Shown here: positions 44,161-54,767 of the stretch, one piece after another
How the letters are laid out: every line of letters begins with the position of its first letter
Numbering within the stretch: the first letter of the stretch is position 1
Origin: Tildeniella nuda ZEHNDER 1965/U140
GTDB lineage: Bacteria; Cyanobacteriota; Cyanobacteriia; Leptolyngbyales; Leptolyngbyaceae
Assembly: GCA_019358895.1 (NCBI GenBank)
Contig: JAHHIG010000003.1
Span: 358,804 to 422,803, forward strand
Direction of reading: 5' to 3'
Length of the DNA stretch: 64,000 nt
The notes under the pieces: generated by a model
The model's input: the letters and a program-made list of their open reading frames with translations, nothing else
Database searches by the model: none
Told to the model about the DNA's origin: nothing
Translations under genes and position numbers: made by a program

Positions 44161-46479
44161 ATGAGCTACTGCCTCAATCCAACTTGCCGGAAGCCTCAAA
44201 ATCGAGACAGTATAGAGTTCTGCCGCAACTGTGGTGCAACGCTGCGGCTCAAAGATCGTTATCGTCCGATTAAAGCGATCGGGCAAGGTGGTTTTGGCAG
44301 AACGTTTCTAGCGATCGACGAAGACAAGCCATCGAAACCGCGCTGCGTGGTGAAGCAATTTCTGCCCGCCAACCAGGACGCGCAGCATTTGAAAAAAGCG
44401 GCTCAGTTGTTTGAACGAGAGGCAATGCGGCTGGAAGAACTGGGCAACCATCCACAGATTCCGACGTTGTTAGCCTACTTTAGGCAAGAGCAGCAGCAGT
44501 ATCTAGTGCAAGAGTTTGTGGATGGCAAAAACCTAGCCGAGTTGCTGCACGAACACGGCGTTTTTACCGAAGTGCAGGTGCGGGCAGTGTTGGTTGGGCT
44601 GTTGCCCGTGCTGGAGTTTATCCACAGTCACAGTGTTATCCATCGTGATATTAAACCCTCTAACATCATCCGCATGGCGGTGGGGCAAGCGATCGGGCAC
44701 ACGCCTGTCTTGACCGAGTGGACTGAGCTATTGCAGGCACTCTCGCTGGAAGCCGCACAAGGATACATTGATGTTGCAGTCGATCGCCGCTTTAGCGATC
44801 GGCTCCGTGAGGGCTTTGCTCAACCACCCAAAGCCGTATCGATCGCCACTTATACGCACTGGCAGCAACTGGCAGCACAGTTTGCCAACTACGCCGATCT
44901 GCCCTTTGTTCAGCGGCAACACCTGGTAGCAAACGCAAGTCGCTTGCTGAATGAAAGGCGGCAGCAGGCTGAACGCTCTACGACGACGCACGAATATCAA
45001 CTAGCACTGGTCGATTTTGGCGCGGCGAAAGCTGCTATTGGTACGGCATTAGTCAGAACCGGAACGACGATCGGTAGCCCGGAATACCTGGCACCAGAGC
45101 AAAGTCGGGGTAAAGCGGTGTTTGCCAGCGATTTATTTAGCCTGGGTGTGACCTGTATTCATTTGCTAACCAATCGATCGCCCTTCGATCTGTTCGATAC
45201 CAGCGATAATACCTGGATCTGGCGCAAATACTTGACCATGCCTGTCAGCGAATCATTGGGGCACGTTCTCGATCGCCTTTTGGAACCGGGAGTCAATCGG
45301 CGCTACCAGTCTGCAACAGACGTTCTGCACGCTTTGGAGGCGACACTGCCAGAGGCGATTTCCTCTTCCTCTAACGCACCCTTGCGTTCAATGTCACCGC
45401 TTCAGTCAAACCCGCAGTCAAACCCGCAGTCAAACCCGATCGTGGTGCTTGCTCAACCAGCCCCAGCGCCAGGTACTATGCGCTCAGCCGCATCTGCTGC
45501 GGTACAGGTGATTGCTCAAGCGATCGCGCCCAAGCCGCAACCTGCCAAAGCTGCTTCACCACGGCGCAAAACCTCAAAAGCCAAGCCACTCTGGCACTGT
45601 GTTCACCAACTACTCAATCCTGGGAAAGTCTACGCGATCGCGCTCAGTCCCTTAGAGCCGATTCTGGCAAGCAGCAGCGGCACCACCATTAAGCTCTGGG
45701 ACGTGCAAACTGGGCAGCCACTGCGCACCCTGACCGGGCACCTGGATATCATCTACTGTCTCGCTATCAGCCCAGACGGCAAGGTGCTGATTAGCGGTAG
45801 TGCTGATAAAAGCATGCGGCTCTGGGATTTACAGACCGGACAGCGTGTTGGCACGATCGCCCTACACACCGATACCGTTCTTAGTCTTGCCCTTAGCCCA
45901 GACGGACGGACGCTGGCAAGCGGTAGCCTCTACGACCCCATCAAACTGTGGGACTTGGAGGTGAACCGGGAACTGGCTAGTCTCTCTGGACAAACAGGAC
46001 GCATTGAAGCGCTGGCATTTAGCTCAGATGGTCTCTGGCTTGCCAGCGGTAGTAGTGACAGTACTGTAGCGCTTTGGGATATGAAGCTGGAAAATCTGGT
46101 CACAGGACGAGAACTGCGGCTTCTGAAAGGACACACCTCAACTGTTGCGGCTGTAGCGTTTGAACCCGATGGCAACACGCTTGCCAGCAGCAGTTGGGAC
46201 AGCACCGTCAAACTGTGGAGCACACGCACACAACGGGAGAAACGCACGCTTCAACCAGACGCTGGTCGAGTCACTACGCTGAGCATCAGTCCTGACGGCA
46301 CTCTGTTCACTGGCAGCGACACGCTTAAACTCTGGCAACCTCGAACGGGTAAGGAACTTGCTACGCTGGCTGGACATACCTCAGTCGTATCAGCGATCGC
46401 CCTAACCAAAGATAGCAAAACCCTGATCAGCAGCAGTTGGGATGGCACCATTCGGATCTGGAACAACGGGGATGCGTAA
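44161..46479 (+). CDS. Ser/Thr protein kinase with WD40 repeats
   Basis: The 772-residue protein starts with a zinc ribbon (Cys4, Cys9, Cys21, Cys24), then a protein kinase domain: GQGGFGRTF (41-49), VVKQF with the ATP Lys65, HRDIKPSNI (161-169), DFG (285-287) and GSPEYLAPEQ. About 120 residues separate HRD and DFG where about 20 are normal, so roughly 100 residues are inserted in the catalytic loop. After a Ser/Pro/Ala-rich linker (395-470), six or seven WD40 repeats (LWDVQTGQPLRTLTGH type) form a probable propeller. Such kinases are cyanobacterial signalling proteins; partners are unknown. Confidence 0.9.
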   Translation: MSYCLNPTCRKPQNRDSIEFCRNCGATLRLKDRYRPIKAIGQGGFGRTFLAIDEDKPSKPRCVVKQFLPANQDAQHLKKAAQLFEREAMRLEELGNHPQIPTLLAYFRQEQQQYLVQEFVDGKNLAELLHEHGVFTEVQVRAVLVGLLPVLEFIHSHSVIHRDIKPSNIIRMAVGQAIGHTPVLTEWTELLQALSLEAAQGYIDVAVDRRFSDRLREGFAQPPKAVSIATYTHWQQLAAQFANYADLPFVQRQHLVANASRLLNERRQQAERSTTTHEYQLALVDFGAAKAAIGTALVRTGTTIGSPEYLAPEQSRGKAVFASDLFSLGVTCIHLLTNRSPFDLFDTSDNTWIWRKYLTMPVSESLGHVLDRLLEPGVNRRYQSATDVLHALEATLPEAISSSSNAPLRSMSPLQSNPQSNPQSNPIVVLAQPAPAPGTMRSAASAAVQVIAQAIAPKPQPAKAASPRRKTSKAKPLWHCVHQLLNPGKVYAIALSPLEPILASSSGTTIKLWDVQTGQPLRTLTGHLDIIYCLAISPDGKVLISGSADKSMRLWDLQTGQRVGTIALHTDTVLSLALSPDGRTLASGSLYDPIKLWDLEVNRELASLSGQTGRIEALAFSSDGLWLASGSSDSTVALWDMKLENLVTGRELRLLKGHTSTVAAVAFEPDGNTLASSSWDSTVKLWSTRTQREKRTLQPDAGRVTTLSISPDGTLFTGSDTLKLWQPRTGKELATLAGHTSVVSAIALTKDSKTLISSSWDGTIRIWNNGDA

Positions 46480-46486
46480 GTCCGCT

Positions 46487-48253
46487 TTATTGGCTCAGGC
46501 GATCGCCTTGTGCCAACAGCGGTGCCGCTTGGAGAAGCGCCTGCGTATAGGGATGCTGAGGACGCGTAAAAATATCCTGCGTGTCACCCAATTCAACAAT
46601 TTTGCCTGCCTGCATGACTGCAATGCGATCGCAAAAGAACCGTGCCACCCAAAGGTCATGCGTGATAAACAAATAGGTCAGCTCAAACTCGCGCTTCAAA
46701 TCTCGCATGAGCGCCAAAACCTGGGTCTGTACGCTGGCATCAAGCATACTGACTGGCTCGTCGCAGATGATTAGCTGTGGACGCGTAATCAAGGCACGGG
46801 CGATCGCCACTCGCTGTTGCTGCCCCCCGGAGAGCTGTGCTGGATAGCGATCGTAAAACGAAGCCGCAGGGCTTAACCCCACACGCTCCAGCATGTTTAG
46901 CACCTCTCCTTTCGCTACGTGGGGATCAGCCAACTGATGAATCCGCAGCGGGTCTCCAATACTCTCCCCTACCGTCATCATGGGATTTAGGCACGCATGA
47001 GGGTCTTGAAACACCATCTGCAATTGCCGTCGCTGCTGCCGCATTGCCTCTCGCGTCAACCCGACTAAATTCCGTCCCAAAAACTCGACCTTACCTGCAG
47101 TTGGATGGATTAACTGTAAAATCGCCCGCGAAAGTGTACTCTTGCCACAGCCCGATTCCCCGACCAGCCCCAACGTTTCACCAGGATAAAGATCCAAACT
47201 AATGCCATCCACCGCTTTGATCGTCTGGTCAGCTTGTGAAAACCATCGGGCAATGAAATTCTGCTCCAGCGTATAGTGCTGCTTGAGATTGTCGAGGTGA
47301 AGTAGGGGTGTGGGGTGTGGGGTGTGGGGTGTGGGGTGTGAGGTGTGAATGGTGCGTTCTAAGTTCTGAGTTGCAAATCCCCCACTTCTCTGCTCCCCTT
47401 GCTCCGGCACTCCTGAATCCTCTCCCCTCACTCCTCTCCCCTCTCCCCTCACTTGCTCAACCGCTTGTAAATGCAGGGCAGCGTTCAGCAGCGATCGCGT
47501 GTACTCATGCTGAGGCGTTTGCAACACGTCTTGAGTTGTACCCGTTTCGACAAACTTGCCGTCATACATCACAGCGATGCGATCGCAATACTCGCCAATC
47601 ATTGCAAGGTCGTGAGAAATGATCAGCAATGCCATTTGCCGCTCGTCGCAGAGACGGGTCAGTTCCCGCAAAATCTGGGCAGCGACGGTGACATCTAGAC
47701 TCGTCGTCGGCTCATCCGCCACGATGAGTTTAGGGTTCAGCAACAGTGCCAGCGCGATCGCCACCCGTTGCCGCATTCCACCACTAAATTCATGCGGGTA
47801 CTGTGACCAGCGATTCGCCGGGATGTTAACGGCTTCTAATGTTTCGATCGCCTGCATCTTTGCCTGTCGCCGCGAAAGCCTGGGTTGATGCGATCGCAGT
47901 GTCTCTAAGCAGTGATCCCCGATCGTCATGAGCGGGTCAAGGCGCGTCATCGGGTCTTGAAAAATCAGCGCAACGGCTTCGCCTCGAAACCGACGTAAGG
48001 CTGCCGAGGAGAAGTCAAAAACAGACTGACCTGCAAAAGTGACGCGCCCCTCAACGAGAGTGTCTTCTGACAGTAGCCGCATCGCCGCTCGTCCCAGCGT
48101 GCTTTTACCGCAGCCCGATTCTCCCACTAGCCCCAGCTTCTCCCCAGGGTTAAGGCTAAACGAGACATCATCTACTGCCCACGCGATCGCACTCGACCCA
48201 CGTTGAGGATACGCCACCCGCAAATGTTCGACCTGAAAGAGCGTGTTTGTCAT
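46487..48253 (-). CDS. Fused dual-ATPase subunit of a peptide/nickel-type ABC transporter
   Basis: Two ABC domains lie in one chain of about 588 residues (start at ATG 48253 preferred; 48265 and 48271 are alternatives). The first has GESGCGKSTLGRAAMRLL, FSGGMRQRVAIALALLLNP and LIVADEPTTSLDV; the second has GESGCGKSTLSRAILQL, LSGGQQQRVAIARALITRP and LIICDEPVSMLDA. This DppD-DppF fusion energises import of oligopeptides, as in YejF or GsiA. The linker carries translated GTGTGGGGTGTGGGGTG and CTCCCCT repeats (about 47300-47450). No permease or binding-protein gene is adjacent. Confidence 0.92.
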   Translation of the reverse strand: MTNTLFQVEHLRVAYPQRGSSAIAWAVDDVSFSLNPGEKLGLVGESGCGKSTLGRAAMRLLSEDTLVEGRVTFAGQSVFDFSSAALRRFRGEAVALIFQDPMTRLDPLMTIGDHCLETLRSHQPRLSRRQAKMQAIETLEAVNIPANRWSQYPHEFSGGMRQRVAIALALLLNPKLIVADEPTTSLDVTVAAQILRELTRLCDERQMALLIISHDLAMIGEYCDRIAVMYDGKFVETGTTQDVLQTPQHEYTRSLLNAALHLQAVEQVRGEGRGVRGEDSGVPEQGEQRSGGFATQNLERTIHTSHPTPHTPHPTPLLHLDNLKQHYTLEQNFIARWFSQADQTIKAVDGISLDLYPGETLGLVGESGCGKSTLSRAILQLIHPTAGKVEFLGRNLVGLTREAMRQQRRQLQMVFQDPHACLNPMMTVGESIGDPLRIHQLADPHVAKGEVLNMLERVGLSPAASFYDRYPAQLSGGQQQRVAIARALITRPQLIICDEPVSMLDASVQTQVLALMRDLKREFELTYLFITHDLWVARFFCDRIAVMQAGKIVELGDTQDIFTRPQHPYTQALLQAAPLLAQGDRLSQ

Positions 48254-48353
48254 TGAGTGAGTCATTGGCAATGAGCGTTCAGCATTCAGCGTTCAGCTAC
48301 TCTATCAGTTGTTAGTCATTACAAATACAGCGCTGAGTCAGTATTCTTGCCTT

Positions 48354-48384
<31 letters not shown>

Positions 48385-48427
48385 CCTTCTGTCTTCTGCC
48401 TCCTGCCTTCTATCTTCTGCCTGCCCA

Positions 48428-49012
48428 CTATTTATCACACCGTCGCATCAAATAAGCTACCCCAAAATCACCATTGGGATGCTTTTCCAAAACCTCAGCC
48501 AACTCAAAGATTTGTGCTGCCAGCGCATGACCCAATTTCTCGATCGTCGCGCGCCGTTCCTGAGCCAATTGCTCTCTTTCCCGCGTTCGCGTTTGCCAAT
48601 CATTAGAGAATATGTGGTCAATGACGGTATGTAATCCTAGTGTTTGCAGCGTGTCCCACTCACCGCGATCGCACCAAATGCCCTTACAGTTTGAGCATCG
48701 CTCTACATAAAACGGTGTTTTCACGCTCACCTTTGCCCTTGCCAGATAGGCATTGCATTCGGGGCATAGTGCTGCCCTCGCGTCGAACGGCGATCGCGTA
48801 CAATCCATCTCTAATGCCCGATCGATGAGTGCAGACAGGCTCTCTGCGGTGGGCTGTTGTTCCTGCCAAACCGCATAATCAGCTCCTGTAATCCAGACAC
48901 CAGCACACTCTGAGCAATGATGAGCCGCCAACTGCTTCACCAACTGACGATCGACTAACTCTACCTGTTTATCCTTCGGACACTGCACTCGCGCTCTCCC
49001 CGCTTCAACCAA
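48428..49012 (-). CDS. Zinc-finger (zf-TFIIB-like) protein
   Basis: The 194-residue protein has two zinc-ribbon modules, CPKDKQ...CSECAGVWI and CPECNAYLA...CSNCKGIWCDRGEW, the zf-TFIIB-like pattern of bacterial proteins of unknown function. The C-terminal third is helical and charged (TRERE QLAQERRATIEKL). No partner gene is evident. Confidence 0.85.
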   Translation of the reverse strand: MVEAGRARVQCPKDKQVELVDRQLVKQLAAHHCSECAGVWITGADYAVWQEQQPTAESLSALIDRALEMDCTRSPFDARAALCPECNAYLARAKVSVKTPFYVERCSNCKGIWCDRGEWDTLQTLGLHTVIDHIFSNDWQTRTREREQLAQERRATIEKLGHALAAQIFELAEVLEKHPNGDFGVAYLMRRCDK

Positions 49013-49127
49013 CCCCTCTATTTAACCAAGCAAGCGCCAGAATTTTAGCTTTTAGACGAAGAGATCAGAATCCAGAAGGCAGAACCAACTTCCCACTCCC
49101 CACTCCCCACTCCCTACTCCCCACTCC

Positions 49128-49496
49128 CTACTCTCCCAGCAAAACATCACAGTAACGCTGTAACGTTGCCAGCCGATCGCGCACCTGCTGTCGGCGCTGC
49201 TCAGTCGTGACCGTTTGACGTGCTGCTTGCAAAAACACGATGTCCACTTCTAGTAAACGCAGTTGCTTATCAATTTCTACGTGATAAGACTGCACCCAAT
49301 GCTGTACATCTGAGGAGAGTTCATCTAGCTGTAAACTCAAAATCTGCTCACGGCAAAACCGCTGCAATGCCGTTACTTCAGACCGCAATCTCACCACAGT
49401 ACTATCTGGTAGAGCTAGTGTCTGATAGGCTTCTTCCAGGATCTGCTTCAACGCCCTGTAGCGCGGCTGGTAGCTCAGTGGCAATACTTTTTTCAT
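49128..49496 (-). CDS. patD: PatD-family protein
   Basis: Starting at ATG 49496 (MKKVLPLSYQPRYRALKQIL) the product is 122 residues, mostly helical, matching the PatD family. In Anabaena PatD influences heterocyst frequency and binds FtsZ; homologues occur in non-heterocystous cyanobacteria too, so it does not prove heterocyst formation here. Earlier in-frame Met codons up to 49655 would add an unrelated hydrophobic leader. The region 49497-49865 shows no other gene. Confidence 0.7.
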   Translation of the reverse strand: MKKVLPLSYQPRYRALKQILEEAYQTLALPDSTVVRLRSEVTALQRFCREQILSLQLDELSSDVQHWVQSYHVEIDKQLRLLEVDIVFLQAARQTVTTEQRRQQVRDRLATLQRYCDVLLGE

Positions 49497-49865
49497 TCCG
49501 CGTTTCATTCCACACCGACACATTCGTAAGTTATTGTAAAGAATTTTGTCATTCTTGCTAGGATAGACATTAATAGAAACTAACAACCCCAAAACTAGAG
49601 GTAATTTGGCTTTAGTATTCTTGCTCTTGCCAAAGAATTTCGATAGGGAGCACATTCGTTCCTGCTGATGATTTTGAGGCTGGCTGCTTTTGTTAATCGG
49701 TTTCAGGGTCGCTTACCTCTCGTCTTGTGTGTAACGCCCTAGAAGTTAACTATTCGTTTTTGCACAGCTAAATCGGTTTAACGACCTGCATCAGTTCGCA
49801 CACTGTGCAGTAAAATCAGCCATACAACAAATCTTTCGAGCCTTCCGATTCTTAAGCCTGATAGC

Positions 49866-52148
49866 ATGCACCTAACGGCTCCCGCATCTCCCATAGAATT
49901 TGACGTTCCTGCCTGGTTGCAGGACTGTCTGCACACGCGACGGCTTCAGCCAGATCCGATCGCGCCCGAAACGTCTAAGACCGATGCAGATTTAGTCTGT
50001 AGAGCGTTTGAATTCGCCTACGAGCTGCACAGAGGTCAATACCGAGCCTCTGGTGAGCCTTATATCATGCACCCTGTTGCAGTCGCGGGGCTGCTACGCG
50101 ATTTGGGCGGCGGTAGCGCCATGATTGCGGCAGGTTTTTTACATGACGTGGTTGAAGATACCAATGTCACGGCTGAAGAACTGGGCGAATTGTTTGGCAA
50201 AGAGGTTCAACTGCTGGTTGAAGGGGTCACAAAGCTCTCAAAATTTAACTTTTCTAGCAAAACAGAGCGGCAGGCTGAAAACTTTCGCCGCATGTTTCTA
50301 GCAATGGCGCAGGACATTCGCGTCATTGTCGTCAAGTTAGCAGACCGTCTGCATAACATGCGGACGCTTGAGCACTTACCCGATGCAAAGCGCCGTCAAA
50401 TTGCGCTCGAAACGCGCGAAATCTTTGCACCCTTAGCGAATCGTTTAGGAATTGGACGCTTTAAGTGGGAGTTGGAAGACCTGACGTTCAAATATTTGGA
50501 GCCTGAGTCCTATCGGCAAATTCAAGAGCTGGTGGCAGAAAAGCGGATCGATCGCGAAACAGGACTGGCTCAAATCGTCGATAGCCTCAAACTGCGCCTA
50601 GAACAGGCAAAAATCGCTTGTGCTGATATTAGCGGTCGCCCCAAGCACCTGTATGGCATCTACCAAAAGATGAAGCGGCAGCAAAAAGACTACAACGAGA
50701 TCTATGATGTTGCCGCGATTCGACTCATTGTGAGCGCCAACGATGAATGTTACCGCACTCTGGCAGTCGTCCATGACATGTTTCGTCCGATCCCTGGGCG
50801 CTTTAAAGACTACATCGGGTTGCCCAAGCCTAACCGTTACCAGTCACTACATACCGTTGTCATTGGCAACACAGGTAGACCGCTGGAAATTCAAATCCGG
50901 ACGCTGGAAATGCATCAAATTGCAGAATATGGGATTGCTGCCCACTGGAAATATAAGGAAGCAGGCAGCTCTAGCAACAATACGCATCTGACAACGGCTG
51001 ACGAGAAATTTACCTGGTTGCGGCAGCTCCTCGACTGGCAAAGCGATCTCAAAGACGCGCAAGAATATCTCGAAAATATCAAAGATGATCTGTTTGACGG
51101 TGACGTTTATGTGTTCACACCTCAGGGCGATGTAGTGTCTCTCAGTCGTGGCGCAACCGCTGTTGACTTTGCCTACCGTATTCATACCGAGGTCGGCAAT
51201 CACTGTGCTGGCGTGCGTGTAAATGAACGCATGACAACTCTTGACACGCCGCTTAAGAACGGTGACATCGTTGAGATTATTACGCAGAAGAATTCCCGCC
51301 CTAGCCTTGATTGGCTTAACTTTGTCGTTACGCCAGGTGCACGTAACCGCATTCGTCAGTGGTACAAGCGATCGAACCGCGAAGAAAATATCGCTCGTGG
51401 TCGAGAGCTGCTAGAGCGAGAACTGGGCAAAAATGGCTTTGAGGCATTGCTAAAATCAGTCCCAATGCAGGCAACGGCAGAGCGATGTAACTACCACAGC
51501 GTTGAGGATTTGCTCGCTGCCCTTGGCTATGGAGAAGTGACCCTTAACCTTACACTCAACCGCTTACGTGAAGCTGTAAAAGCGCAGCAACCGCTAGCAA
51601 AACTCTCCGATAGCCTGAGTGCGTCCTCCCAAGAGTTGCCGTTGCTGCCGACAGGTCCCAAACTTCTACCGCTACAACCGCCTAGCAAGGCTCCTATCAT
51701 CGGTGTCGAGGGCTTGCTTCATCACATTGCAGGCTGCTGTACGCCTGTTCCTGGTGAAGCCATCATTGGTGTCGTTACGCGTAGCAGTCGGGGGATCTCG
51801 ATTCATCGTCACGGATGTCCCAACGTAGAGGCTATTCCTGGCGATCGACTGGTGCCCGTTAAGTGGAATACGACCGATCAAGATCAGGGTCGTCCGCAAA
51901 CCTACCCTGTTGATATTCAGATTCAAGTGATCGATCGAGTAGGCGTACTGAAGGATATTCTGTCCCGTCTGACCGACAATAATATCAACGTCCGTAATGC
52001 TCAGGTAAGAACATACCCAGCTCAAACTGCGATTATTGATTTAGGTATTGACATCCGTGACCACGAACAGCTTGAACGTACCTTCAGCCAAATCAGAAAG
52101 TTGAGTGACGTGCTCAATCTGCGTCGTTTAAGCCAGGTAGAAGACTAA
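49866..52148 (+). CDS. spoT: Bifunctional (p)ppGpp synthetase/hydrolase (RelA/SpoT)
   Basis: This stringent-response enzyme makes and degrades (p)ppGpp. The 760-residue chain has the HD hydrolase domain (YIMHPVAVAGLL, then FLHDVVEDT with the HD pair, and KLADRLHNMRTL), the synthetase domain (YGIYQKMKRQQKDYNEIYDV, FKDYIGLPKPNRYQSLHT), a TGS domain (YVFTPQGDVVSLSRGATAVD), the CC region (HHIAGCCTPVPG) and a C-terminal ACT domain. Both catalytic domains look intact. Cyanobacteria usually have one such enzyme. Confidence 0.95.
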   Translation: MHLTAPASPIEFDVPAWLQDCLHTRRLQPDPIAPETSKTDADLVCRAFEFAYELHRGQYRASGEPYIMHPVAVAGLLRDLGGGSAMIAAGFLHDVVEDTNVTAEELGELFGKEVQLLVEGVTKLSKFNFSSKTERQAENFRRMFLAMAQDIRVIVVKLADRLHNMRTLEHLPDAKRRQIALETREIFAPLANRLGIGRFKWELEDLTFKYLEPESYRQIQELVAEKRIDRETGLAQIVDSLKLRLEQAKIACADISGRPKHLYGIYQKMKRQQKDYNEIYDVAAIRLIVSANDECYRTLAVVHDMFRPIPGRFKDYIGLPKPNRYQSLHTVVIGNTGRPLEIQIRTLEMHQIAEYGIAAHWKYKEAGSSSNNTHLTTADEKFTWLRQLLDWQSDLKDAQEYLENIKDDLFDGDVYVFTPQGDVVSLSRGATAVDFAYRIHTEVGNHCAGVRVNERMTTLDTPLKNGDIVEIITQKNSRPSLDWLNFVVTPGARNRIRQWYKRSNREENIARGRELLERELGKNGFEALLKSVPMQATAERCNYHSVEDLLAALGYGEVTLNLTLNRLREAVKAQQPLAKLSDSLSASSQELPLLPTGPKLLPLQPPSKAPIIGVEGLLHHIAGCCTPVPGEAIIGVVTRSSRGISIHRHGCPNVEAIPGDRLVPVKWNTTDQDQGRPQTYPVDIQIQVIDRVGVLKDILSRLTDNNINVRNAQVRTYPAQTAIIDLGIDIRDHEQLERTFSQIRKLSDVLNLRRLSQVED

Positions 52149-52709
52149 ACAGTGCCGCTCTTGCCCTTTGATCAATCGAGTTTAGTACAAAAGGGGATGC
52201 AGGAATGCTGACACGATTACGGCTGCCCTCAGTGCCCATTGACCTCATTCCTACTTTGAAGGAGTCAATCAGCAAGAGCGTCCAGTAAGAAGTCAAAATA
52301 GCTAGACTAAGGAGCGTATTGATCCCAAAAGCAGAACTAGAATAGACAGGCTATCTAAGTAAATTTACTGCCACAGCGTTAACTGTGCCAATAGCAACGC
52401 GTCAGTTTGTGATCGCTCACAAGTCTTTCCACAGCTAATAGTAGAGTCTGAATATTGCGTTTTGTGATTTGAAGCTGGATTAATGTTTATACTCTAAGAT
52501 AAAGTATGGTGATTCTAGTCACAGCCTCTGTCTTTACGCTACGGGTACGATTGGAAGCGGGGAGATGGGAATGGCATCGGAGGGCGCGTGCTAGATATAC
52601 TGCCAGGTCTGCAACAATAGCAATATTCTTTCGTCTAAAAGTGAAGCCTTGTGCGTTGATCAGTACCTTCAGTGCTTGAAGTAGTGAAAATCCACCCTTA
52701 TCCCTGGGC
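52149..52709. other. Intergenic region, 560 bp
   Basis: No gene, RNA or repeat can be supported. The interval is AT-rich and ends at the ribosome-binding region of the next gene. It may hold promoters. Confidence 0.5.
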
Positions 52710-54023
52710 ATGGGAGTTCTAGCCACCGTGAGTACCTGGACACCCAACTTTAATCGACAAATTGACCAAGAGGAGCAGCAGCTATACGATCACTTGCTCC
52801 GACTAGTTCAGTCTGAGCTACCTGGGCAACTCATCGAACGCTTTCGTACTCTCTTTGTCGATGGGGTTGGCTATCCCGATGCAGACATTGCAGCAGCGAT
52901 TAATAAAATTGCGACCTCTAAAGCCGCTGAACAAGAGTTTCGCTTTGTGCTTAACCGCTGCTGCCACATTCTGATCAACCGCTGGCAGACGCGCCCTCAG
53001 CTTCAAGCTGCCATACCGGAACTGATAGCGATTTTTGAGACAACGCCCTCCCGTCCGGTTACTGAGTATTCGCGCTCTCGGTCAGCTAGACGGGTGCGCG
53101 AATTGGTCAAAGGTTTTGTTGATAGTGAGCAATATGTAACACTCCGTCGCTTGTCACAGGTGATGAACCAGACTAGCGACTTGTACGTCCCGCCAGCACA
53201 TGAGCCGATCGGTGCGCTGATTCGGCGCTACCCCTACCTCTACGAGCACTGCCTCTTAACCGATGGCAGCACCTATGAACATCAACAAGCGATTCGACAG
53301 CTTCAGGCAAAAGCACAGCGCCAATATGAAGTTGACTTGTCGCAGTATGTCACCTACCAAGTACGGCGATCGCAAATTGACGGTGACGTGCCTTTGCAAA
53401 CCTATAGCCGGGTTCTTCAGCCAGTTAAGAACCCAACTTTGCTGAGCGATCAAGAGCTATGTCGCGCCCTGAAGCAGTTTGCTGGTAAATCTCAAAGCGA
53501 TGGTACCTATCGCGATTCGGCGCAGCGGTTTCTGACGCACACTAATCAGACACCCACCTTTCAATCATTTAAGGATGACCTCTATCAGTACATTACAGCG
53601 TCGGTAGACTCAGAGTACGGTAGGCGGCAGTTCAACAATCAGCTTTACACGCAACTTAAGAGCACACTGCCAGAAAGCGACGACCAAAAACTCAACGATT
53701 TTCTGCTAGTCAGAACCTGTAGCCAATTGCTTAACTTTCTCGTGGTAGAAAGCCCTCAACGACCGAATCACTTTGTCTTTGTCGATCTGATCTCCAACAT
53801 TGGCTCGACCTTAACGACTGGGCTATTGCTGAAAATAGTGCTGATTTGCCGCAAGGTAAAGCCCTATCTGGAAAAGCGCTTTTCCATTCTGTTTAATCAC
53901 TATGAATTTTGCCGTCGGGATGGTGTTCAGTGGCTCGTTGAAGCCATGGAAACCTTAAATTTGGCGCTGAGCACAAACTTCAGTACGATCGATCTCTCTT
54001 TTATTAACCAAATCGCACGCTAG
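52710..54023 (+). CDS. Conserved cyanobacterial hypothetical protein, 437 aa
   Basis: I recognise no named domain. The protein is soluble and helical, with STWTPNFNRQIDQEEQQLYD at the start, RCCHILINRWQTRPQLQ near residue 70, and a C-terminal block (ISNIGSTLTTGLLLKIVLIC) that is moderately hydrophobic. Proteins of this appearance are common in cyanobacteria without assigned role. It follows spoT on the same strand at a distance of 560 bp and is probably independent. Confidence 0.7.
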   Translation: MGVLATVSTWTPNFNRQIDQEEQQLYDHLLRLVQSELPGQLIERFRTLFVDGVGYPDADIAAAINKIATSKAAEQEFRFVLNRCCHILINRWQTRPQLQAAIPELIAIFETTPSRPVTEYSRSRSARRVRELVKGFVDSEQYVTLRRLSQVMNQTSDLYVPPAHEPIGALIRRYPYLYEHCLLTDGSTYEHQQAIRQLQAKAQRQYEVDLSQYVTYQVRRSQIDGDVPLQTYSRVLQPVKNPTLLSDQELCRALKQFAGKSQSDGTYRDSAQRFLTHTNQTPTFQSFKDDLYQYITASVDSEYGRRQFNNQLYTQLKSTLPESDDQKLNDFLLVRTCSQLLNFLVVESPQRPNHFVFVDLISNIGSTLTTGLLLKIVLICRKVKPYLEKRFSILFNHYEFCRRDGVQWLVEAMETLNLALSTNFSTIDLSFINQIAR

Positions 54024-54328
54024 ACAAGAACTCTAATACGATCGGCGATTCTTTAATTGACTAAGATGCTGACTTATGTAAGCCGAGAAGACGAGAGCAG
54101 TTTTTTATGCTAACGTACGTTTTGAATTGATCTATCGGTAAGCTTGATCGAATGGTCTGTTGTCAAATGGGCTACTCGCTCTTTTAGCGACATCACCTTC
54201 AAAGGCGTAACGTAATCTGTACTGAAAAAGACAACCAACGTTAAAGGGGTTTGTCTGAGCGCAATGTGATTGCTAGTCGATATGTGGCAGTTCGCTCATG
54301 CAGTTATTTTTGGGAGAGACTAAAAAGA

Positions 54329-54508
54329 ATGACCCAGGTAGTTCTTGGTGAAAACGAGGGCATCGATTCTGCTTTGCGGCGCTTTAAGCGTCAGGTTTCT
54401 AAAGCTGGAATTCTAGCTGACTTACGTTCCCATCGACACTTTGAAACGCCGATCGAAAAGAAAAAGCGAAAGGCGATCGGTGCTCGACGCAAACGTCGCT
54501 ACGGTTGA
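54329..54508 (+). CDS. rpsU: 30S ribosomal protein S21
   Basis: The 59-residue protein ([20 protein letters not shown], with [16 protein letters not shown] at the end) is a typical cyanobacterial S21. The ATG at 54329 follows GGGAGAG; earlier codons in frame are not part of the family. S21 helps mRNA selection on the small subunit. The 54024-54328 interval probably holds its promoter and 5' leader and shows no gene. Confidence 0.95.
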   Translation: MTQVVLGENEGIDSALRRFKRQVSKAGILADLRSHRHFETPIEKKKRKAIGARRKRRYG

Positions 54509-54767
54509 AGATGCGGATCGCTGCGGGGCTTGCTCTCCTTCGCCACGTGGTGTCCTTATTGAGTTAAAGGTTCAGCAATGTGAATAGCGATTTCGTTCAA
54601 GCTGTCTCGGCTAACCCTCGCTTCTAACAACACGAAGGATTCTTCGACAAAGCTTTAGATGCAAATATTTATTTATAAAATATTTATTGATAAACGTGAT
54701 GAACGCAGAAGCCAGATTAGCTCCTGCGTTCGTTGTTAGAGAATGCGCTTTACGTAGCCTGAGCTAA

